A DNA stretch of 64,000 nucleotides, taken from contig NW_024468536.1 in assembly GCF_001632365.1 (NCBI RefSeq), forward strand, positions 372,001-436,000, in the 5' to 3' direction. Below the pieces are notes generated by a model that searched no databases, was not told the DNA's origin, and worked only from the letters and a program-made list of their open reading frames with translations. Positions 57,142-64,000 of the stretch are shown here, piece by piece (the stretch's first letter is position 1; each line of letters begins with the position of its first letter). Origin of the DNA: Laetiporus sulphureus 93-53. Its lineage: Eukaryota > Basidiomycota > Agaricomycetes > Polyporales > Laetiporaceae. The position numbers and the translations under genes were made by a program.

Positions 57142-57425
57142 ATTAGAGCATTGAAAGAAGCTTTACAAATGATGAAGGTGAAAAAGTTGGGACAGGCAAA
57201 GGGTCAAAGCAGTGGCAAGGGGAAAGCAAGGGCATCCTCAGAAGAAGAGGAACAAAATGCCAGAATCGTAGAATTCAACAAAATGTCAGATTTTTCAGCA
57301 GCAGTGTAGACATGTCTGGTGTCATGCTGCTTACTCAGGACAATTATATGTACAGTAGTGCAGTCTGATCAAATGTACCAGCAGAATATTTATATATTGC
57401 ATCAACTGGTTCAAACAAACATTCA

Positions 57426-57743
57426 ATGGAGTTACCCATAAGGATACTTCCGCACGAAATTCAGACAACAGCTTTACTCGACTCAGGAGCTTTTTCATGC
57501 TACGTCGATGAGAAATTTGCAAGGGAAAAAGGATTGAAATTCCTCCCACTACACCATGAGATCAGAGTATTCAATGCAGATGCCAAGCCCAACAAAAGTG
57601 GGACGATCAAGTACCGTGTGAAGGTTAATATGTCGATCGGGGATCATAGATCCACAAAAAGCCTACTGGTAACTAACCTTGGCAGACAGAAGCTAATTTT
57701 AGCAATGAGCTTCCTAAATCAACATAACTCTAAAATCGATTGA
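57426..57743 (+). pseudogene. Gypsy retropepsin
   Basis: The active-site motif TALLDSGAFSCYVDEKFA and the flap-end LILAMSFLNQHN (family I-L-G-x-x-F, with Gly replaced) mark an aspartic protease of the Gypsy type. The replacement of the Gly in ILG suggests inactivity. It is in frame with the RT segment downstream. Confidence 0.8.
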
Positions 57744-57854
57744 GAATGACAAGATGTAGCATTTACCCAATGCAATCATTCGCGATGACACAAGATCGCT
57801 GTAGGTGAGGAGGAAGTCAACTTACTCAAACAGCAGTGACTTGAAGAAGAAGCC

Positions 57855-59330
57855 ATGTTTCCTGGCTCTGGAATAGACACCCTAAGCAAAGATGATAATC
57901 AGAGTGACAAATTTAATGACTTCATTCATTGGATCTCCATCCAAGATGATGAGATACATACCATGGTACACAGTATACTCAGATTAGGAGACAAGGCAAA
58001 GAAACATTTGGGAGACAACCTCGAAAAAGAACACATGGACAAGGATTACTGGTCTAAACTTGTTCTGAAAATCTATCACGAATTTGAAGACATGTTCTCT
58101 AAGAAAACCTCAGAATGGCTGCCACTTCACAAGCTCTATGACCATGCGATAAACCTGAACCCAGATGCAACATCACCAAGACCATTCAAGGTTTGCCCAA
58201 TGTTTCTGCAAGAACGGAATTTGCTCGATGAATGGATAGATACAGAATCGGCCAAAGAATACATTAGGCCATCCAAGTCACCATTCATGGCCCCAGTATT
58301 CTTTGTTAAGAAGAAGGATGGATCATTAAGGCTGGTACAAGACTATCGAGGCCTTAATGCAATAATTAAGAAGGACAAATTCCTGCTTCCAAGGATAGCT
58401 GACTTAATTAATGGATTATTCAAAGCTTCGATCTTCACAAAGCTTAATCTCAGATGGGGATATAACAATATCTGCCTCAGAGAAGGAGATGAGGAGAAGG
58501 CAGTGTTTATTATGCACTGAGGACTGTTTGAACCAACAGTCATGTACTTCAGGTTTTGCAATGCATCAAGCACCTTCCAGGCCATGATGAATGACATCTT
58601 GGGTGACCTAATACAAACAGAAAAGGTAGCGGTGTACATCGATGACATCCTTATCTACACAGATAACAAGGAAGAACACGAACACATCACCAGAGAAGTC
58701 CTCAAAAGGCTTCAAGACAATGACTTGTTCATTAAACCAGAGAAATGTGTTTTCACTGGCAAGTCCATGGAATTTCTAGGACTCATAATCTCAAAGAACT
58801 CAATACAAATGGACATGAAGAAGATTGATAGCATCCTCAACTGGCTGACTCCCATGAAAGTAAAGCAAGTACAAGCTTTCCTGGGGTTAGCGAATTTCTA
58901 CTGGAGATTCATAAAGGACTTTGGCAAACTTGTCAGACCTTTAACTCTCCTAACATGCAAGGATGTAGCTTGGGAATGAAAAGAAGCCCAATGGAAATCC
59001 TTCAAAGCCCTCAAGAAGGCATTCACTAATGCACCAATATTGGCCATGCTGAGTGATATCTGCCCTTACAGGCTAGAAACAGACTCATCTGACTTTGCCA
59101 CAGGTGCAGTCCTCGAACAACTCGGTGAAGATGAGCTGTGGCACCCATCGTGTATTACTCAAAGTTACTCAACAAACATGAGCGCAACTATGAGATTTAT
59201 GACAAAGAGATGCTTGTGATCATTCGGGCATTAGAAGAATACAGACATTATCTTGAAGGACACCCAGAACCTGTTGAGATATGGTCAGATCACCTAAATC
59301 TTACCTATTTCAGACAAGCACAATGACTGA
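57855..59330 (+). pseudogene. Gypsy reverse transcriptase and RNase H
   Basis: RT blocks are clear: PFMAPVFFVKKKDGSLRL, then QDYRGLN, RIADLINGL, the active site YIDDIL at 58635-58652, and the NFYWRFIKDF thumb motif. RNase H follows with [50 protein letters not shown] and [10 protein letters not shown]. The active-site Asp pair is present, but TGA codons at 58518 and 58977 and a frameshift near 59130 make the protein inactive. Ty3/Gypsy placement follows from the order RT then RNase H. Confidence 0.9.
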
Positions 59331-59760
59331 CCAGGTGACAAGCTCACTGGTCCCTTTGCCTAACACGATTCAATTTCATACTATGTCATTGCCCAGGCAA
59401 GATGATGCTATGCATGGATCCTTTGTCCAGGAGGCCAGACCATGAGAAGGGGATGAGCGAAGACAATTTTGGGCAAACCATGCTGCGGCCTGAGTTTTTT
59501 TACCATACATGCCATCTCGACCACTCATGGCTCCGAATTTGATGATGCACCACTAGTGGATAAGATTAAACATGCATTGAAATGATGAAATGACCAAGGA
59601 ATACCGATCCTTACTCAAATCAGAAAAGAGAGAGTTTGGAAAAAACCTCCAAGAGTGAAACTTCGAACAAGGACTACTACTTTGAAGAGGAAAGGTCTAT
59701 GTACCCAAACTCCCTGAACTTAGAACTGAACTCATCCACTGGCACTTGTGACATGTCTCG

Positions 59761-60194
59761 ACATACTATTTGATGTCCTGATCCAGATAGAGCAACAAGA
59801 ATTACTCCAGCAGGTGCATCTGCACAATGAAGATCCCTTTATGGCCCAGTTCATCGTGTGCTGCCTGAAGCAATTCATACTACTGGAACTCATTTGATAC
59901 ACATTTATGCCACTGCTGGGGGTCCCTCCACCACAAACATCCATCCTTAATGAAGAAATGTCCTGCCTCATGAATAAATCACCCGAACTCCTTCTCCAAT
60001 AGCCCCTGTGGCCGTTACAGATCCTTCAGAAACTTCTGTATGCCCCTTAACCTCATGTCAGCCTTCCTCACCTTCACACCCTCAGAATCTTCTGTTACTC
60101 AGCCTTTCTTGGTGAGAACACTGACACCACCTCACCTGATCCCATTCTACCCATCATGTACCTTCCTTCGCCTTTCTGATCCATTCCCAGATTG
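59761..60194. other. Junk between the truncated Gypsy and the next LTR
   Basis: No gene. The truncated integrase start ends near 59760 and the next LTR begins at 60195. Confidence 0.45.
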
Positions 60195-60826
60195 TGTCAC
60201 AGGTTTTCACGTTTTCAACCTTCACGTGACCAAAACAGTCTAGGTTCAGTCACGTGACACACTACATAATACAAACACATATGACAAGTGGCGCAGGTAT
60301 TAGGTAAGCTAACTTATACAGTAATATCATCCCACCAAGAAGGCACGGTCAGACTCCGGAAGAATCCATCAAGGAATACACACGCCACTGGAGATATGTC
60401 CTTAGATAGATAGAAGTTCACATACTAAAATAGCACGGTGCCACACCACCAGCGATGTAGCCATTACAGGCCAGATAGTCCCATGGTCTTACTAAGTAGT
60501 TCAGATATTCAGCATGCACGACACATCCAGTCTAACAGGCAGTGGTAGTCAATCAAACCTCATCCATTAGATAGCGGTTCTGGGGTATCAGGGTCATTAG
60601 GGTCCCTCCACTCATGTATATAAGCCAGAGCTCTGAGACGGCTAAGTCCCCCAGACTTATTCTCATCTCTGCTATGCCTATTCATACAGTGTCACCAGTG
60701 CCCACTTGCAAGGCACTGCTTTACCTTTGATCATTTGTTTGCCCATTCCACTTCGACTATCGTCAGTAAGTGTTTGATCCATAGGTCATAGGCTTAGTCG
60801 GTGCTCTGCGCCCTAAGTTTGTGATA
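60195..60826 (+). repeat. 5' LTR of a second Gypsy-like element
   Basis: This begins TGTCACAGG and ends TTGTGATA (a changed CA end), with TATATAA at 60617-60623 and donor-like TCAGTAAGTG at about 60764. GAAGAATAAGTCTGAC follows, close to the start of the interior of the Gypsy element at 54352. Confidence 0.65.
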
Positions 60827-61699
60827 GAAGAATAAGTCTGACCTTACCTGCCTCGAGTGCTCACCCAGCATGCTCGCTGCAGTGTTGCATCTTTGCACAT
60901 TCACCCGCACATTAGCGGTGTCATATCTTCACCTGCCTCTCCAGCAGATGCTGACTCTACCAGCGTAAGCTGCCCCAAGGCATTGCGCAGCACCGACGGT
61001 GTCATCTGTCATCCTCGAGCAAGAACTCCGATCGAGTTCTACGAGCAGTGGCCCATAAGACCCCTGCCAAGGCCAGGACACATCTCTACAGGAAGTTGGC
61101 CCCCGCACGACAACAGTTCCATATTCATTATCCAGTCTCCATTGGTCAGGTGACTGATTCTACCTGCAGGACCCCCAGGTCAAGATCTCATCAATCAAAG
61201 GACATACATCGAGACTGCTCTAGGGTCTCACTATATCTATCCTCTCGCAGTTTTCATCATATCTACACAGCACATCGAAGGTACCCTTTGACAAGTTCAA
61301 CTATTCCTCACCAAGCGATATCATCATCAGCTTGATGACTACAACATCCTCAACCTCGAACACCTTATTCGTAAGCTCGAGTTACTCCACACAGACATTG
61401 CAGAATCCAAACTTCCTTTTGTTCACCAACACGTAGTGCGTGCCTTCTGTGACTACGTTCAGGAAAGGAAGCATCAAGGAGGAGAAGCTCATTGGATAAT
61501 CAGAGATATTATCCAGCAATGTCGTCTAGGAATACAGGTCACTGGCAGACCCCTATAGTAGCATACATTGTATATGTCTTCATTCGATGATTCGAATCAA
61601 TCTAGCAATTTGAGTTCATCTGGCGATTCAAACAACTTAAATAACTTTGAACACATAAACCCGGTCAGACATACATTCAACTATCTTTGAAACGTAATA

Positions 61700-62140
61700 C
61701 CATGAGCACTTCGCGATAGAGCAGTGGAAGCCTTCGTCACATACGAGGATGTTTTCCATATCGATCACCACGACGTCTATCATCTATCAGCTCTCCAACT
61801 CTACTGAGAATTTGATTGGAGGAACGTCACGGTACACATCTGCTTTATCCCTATTGGAGGCGAAGAACCCGAAGATCGTCTAACTGAAGCATATGATAGC
61901 TTTGTCGACTGGCTCGAAGAAACTGAGCGAATTTGCAACATTCATCATAACCATCAGTGAGCAGCGGCCAGGGATAAAACTAGGCTCCTGTGGCAGCCCT
62001 TCGTCAAGGTTATATTCAACGACGTGTGGGTACTACAACACGCACGTGCAAATTGACAAATCGTTTGCTCTGCTGTAATTGCCAATAGTCACATCACCAA
62101 GTTCGAAGAACATCTACGTGAAATAGAGGAAGAAAACTGA
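61700..62140 (+). pseudogene. Extra ORF upstream of gag, unknown
   Basis: One frame with three stops reads VEAFVTYEDVFHIDHHDVYHL, EFDWRNVTVHICFIPIGGEE, AYDSFVDWLEETERIC and KFEEHLREIEEEN. The pieces fit one continuous protein of about 145 residues with a helical acidic end. I do not recognise a family. Its place between LTR and gag suggests an accessory protein of the element. Confidence 0.45.
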
Positions 62141-62146
62141 AAAAAT

Positions 62147-63868
62147 ATGTCTCACACCACACCGATCCCAAATGATCCCAGTTTCTTTCGGGCTCCATCT
62201 CTGGAGCTCCCCGAACATCTCAATTTTGTATTACAACCTCTGAATCTCATTGTTCAGCAAGCCCTCACCGATACTGCACCCTCCGATGCTCATATACCTG
62301 ACAATGTCAAAAATTGGATAGTCAACTTGGTCACCAACGTAGTGGAAAAAATGTGTCAAGATACAGTGGCGCACTACGAGAACTTGATTGGGTGACAAGA
62401 AAACATCGCTCAACAAAACACCATGGAGTTCCACAATCGCACGGTCTTTCTAGACGAACATTGTCAACAAGCCGAGTCTTGAATCTCAGATTTGGAAAAA
62501 ACCTCAGCAGCATTAAACACTGAGGTCGATACTCTCAACAGTACATTGGGGGTATATGACAAACAAGTGCAGGAACTCGAAAAGCAATTGGCTGAGTTGA
62601 AGAAATCACACGATCGACTTCGCACATGGGTGGCGACGCAAGATAGGAAGGCGGGGCAAGGCGGTGGTAATGTTGCAGATATGGATGACAACAACGAAGT
62701 CATGTTCAGTTGCAAGGGAAAGTGCGTAAAAATTGACCAGCCTGAAAAATATGGCAGCAATAAGGACAGAGTCAATCTCGATGATTGGCTCAAACAGGTT
62801 ATGCTCTGGTTAAAATATACTGGACATACCAAAGACGAGTCCAAAATCATGTCCACCCTCTTGCTCCCAAAAGGAGGAGCATGCGAATACATGCAACATT
62901 GGATTACCACCATAAACGAAATGAACAAGGCATCAGGGACTTGGGCGGAGTTTGTTGCAGAACTCTGCACAGCATATGAATCTTTGGACAGGGACGACAA
63001 AAAGCGGATGGAGTTAGAAGCCTGCGTCAAGAAGGATCATCGAGACTTCCACAAGTTCGCAGAAGAATTCCATCCAAAGGGCATCAGCACCAGCTTCTCA
63101 CACCAAGACCTAATCGAGAAGGTCAAGAAACATATTCCGGAGAAGATGTGGCTGCTCATGCTGGCAGACATGCCTAAGGACAAGTGGCCCAAGAAGTGGA
63201 ATAAATTCCTTGCATTTGCACTCCGGGTGTTTACATCACTCCAACGAGAAGGCCACCATGCCAAGGCTGACACCAAGGACCCAAACGACATGGAGGTTGA
63301 TGCGGTAGGGAAAAAGGGGAAGGCAAAATCGGGCAAGGCCTGCAGCATCCAAGATGACAAGTTGGTTTATGCCAACTGCAAGAAGAACAAAGCTACATTC
63401 TTCAAATCGTCAAAACGCTTCAGCAAGTATTGCGCCAATTGTTTCAAATTAGATCATGTCAAGAAGCAGGTGGAGAAGGAAAAGGAGGCAGCCACGAAGA
63501 AGAAGGATGGGAAGGACAAGGACGACACCAAAAAGAAGGCAAGGTCGTCCAAGATGCGACAGGTCATATCAGATTCCACTTCATCTGATAGCAACAGTGA
63601 CTCTGATGAAGAAGTCAAGAAGAAGCACAAAAAGACCTCTTCCTCTAAGACTAAGGGGAAGGGTAAGGAGACAGCTGCGCACATTAGCGACCGCAGCATC
63701 CACTCAGAAAGCAGGCCTGATGCATCTGAGTCAGATGAAGAAGGACTGGCCAAGATCCTCTCAAGGCTCAGGTGCCTGAGGGCCAGTGGATCTACTCCAT
63801 CATCAAGAAAGGTGGGAGAGGGCTCTTCGCAAAAGGATCTGAAGGGTTTTCTCAAAGGGGATCTGTAG
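62147..63868 (+). pseudogene. Gag of the second Gypsy-like element
   Basis: The frame starts MSHTTPIPNDPSFFRAPSLE, breaks at a TGA near 62393 and in the run to 62492, and then continues open to 63868 (458 codons). A coiled coil (DTLNSTLGVYDKQVQELEKQ region) leads into the gag core with LDDWLKQVMLWLKYTG, WITTINEMNKASGTWAEFV and the KKWNKFLAFAL segment. Then comes a basic Cys-rich part (YANCKKNKATFF, YCANCFKLDHVKKQ, a degenerate knuckle) and a Ser/Lys/Asp-rich tail. It is less decayed than the Gypsy gag at 55.5 kb. Confidence 0.8.
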
Positions 63869-64000
63869 GCAGCTCATCAGAGTCCCCTGAACATTATATA
63901 AGACCTGTACAATTAGCACCCAGCTCAGACACCTCTGTAGATCGTCGCAACGCAGAGGATGATAATGTAACTATTAAGAACTCGTCTCCGAATCCATCAT
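63869..64000 (+). other. Window edge inside the element
   Basis: Continues past gag. Too short to say more; protease would be expected next. Confidence 0.4.

Larger units (their letters stand above)
53781..59760 (+). mobile_element. Degenerate Ty3/Gypsy element, 3' end lost
   Basis: A 5' LTR (53781-54351, TGTGACAAGG...GCTGTGACA) is followed by a leader frame, a gag region (about 55530-57141), a protease (57426-57743) and an RT/RNase H region (57855-59330). The element breaks within the expected zinc-binding start of integrase near 59760 (VPKLPELRTELIHWH segment). No matching 3' LTR was found. Many in-frame stops are present, several of them TGA where relatives have Arg or Trp. Confidence 0.85.
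60827..64000 (+). mobile_element. Second Gypsy-like element, runs off the window
   Basis: After the LTR a stretch of broken upstream frames (about 61080-62140) precedes a gag frame (62147-63868). The pol region would lie beyond the window. The upstream frames include ELLHTDIAESKLPFVHQHVV and IPIGGEEPEDRLTEAYDSF segments, so this element also has an extra ORF before gag. Confidence 0.75.

Overview
This is nuclear DNA of a filamentous basidiomycete, most likely an Agaricomycete (mushroom-forming fungus). The evidence is: genes with several 50-67 nt introns carrying GTRNGT donors and CTNAC-like branch points; two lipopeptide mating-pheromone precursor genes ending in CaaX boxes; BTB/POZ proteins and an AIM9/FMP29-type APH kinase of the kind expanded in mushrooms; and dense LTR, LINE, MITE and DNA-transposon content. 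I see no bacterial-type operons, no CRISPR array and no complete tRNA or rRNA gene.

Layout. (1) 0.8-17 kb: a decayed copy of an APH-kinase gene on the + strand, cut into three pieces. The first cut, 2026-6182, carries a five-exon retropepsin-like gene on the - strand. The second, 6774-16764, is a roughly 10-kb DNA transposon with 21-bp terminal inverted repeats. That transposon was itself hit by a small Copia element (gag only), which was hit at its 3' LTR edge by a gag-only LTR element with 640-bp LTRs and a GAAAC target duplication. (2) 17.9-25.8 kb: a same-strand cluster of SurE-like phosphatase, decayed BTB gene, BTB gene, BTB gene and SurE-like phosphatase, with two 244-bp MITEs, one of them between the likely TATA box and the start codon of a BTB gene. 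(3) 26.5-30.4 kb: two housekeeping genes, a branched-chain aminotransferase and a PUS3/DEG1 tRNA pseudouridine synthase. (4) 31-36 kb: an F-box/LRR-like relic and two pheromone-precursor genes 2.4 kb apart, with no recognisable STE3-type receptor. (5) 36.7-37.7 kb: a four-exon Arg/Gly-rich protein gene. (6) 39.6-43.9 kb: the second APH-kinase copy, - strand, whose original start codon was cut off by a LINE that carries only ORF1. (7) 44-46.1 kb: a foldback element and one small unknown gene. (8) 46.1-64 kb: an AT-richer retroelement graveyard with two solo LTRs, a Ty3/Gypsy element with protease, RT and RNase H, and the 5' part of another Gypsy-like element that runs off the window.

How it fits together. 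The two APH copies share intron positions and lie in inverted orientation about 22 kb apart, so they come from a DNA-level duplication. Both flank the segment holding the pheromone genes. Nesting order dates the events in the left island: APH duplication, then DNA transposon, then Copia, then gag-only LTR element. The coding decay in these elements is mostly transition-like: the two 640-bp LTRs differ by about 19 transitions and no transversions by eye, and the in-frame stops inside the gag frame are all TGA. This fits cytosine-methylation-driven mutation.

The most unusual structure is in the 5' leader of the gag-only LTR element (9359-9722). It is an array of short self-complementary units with a constant TGTGT loop and stems that change on both sides together, which looks like a repeated RNA hairpin signal under selection.
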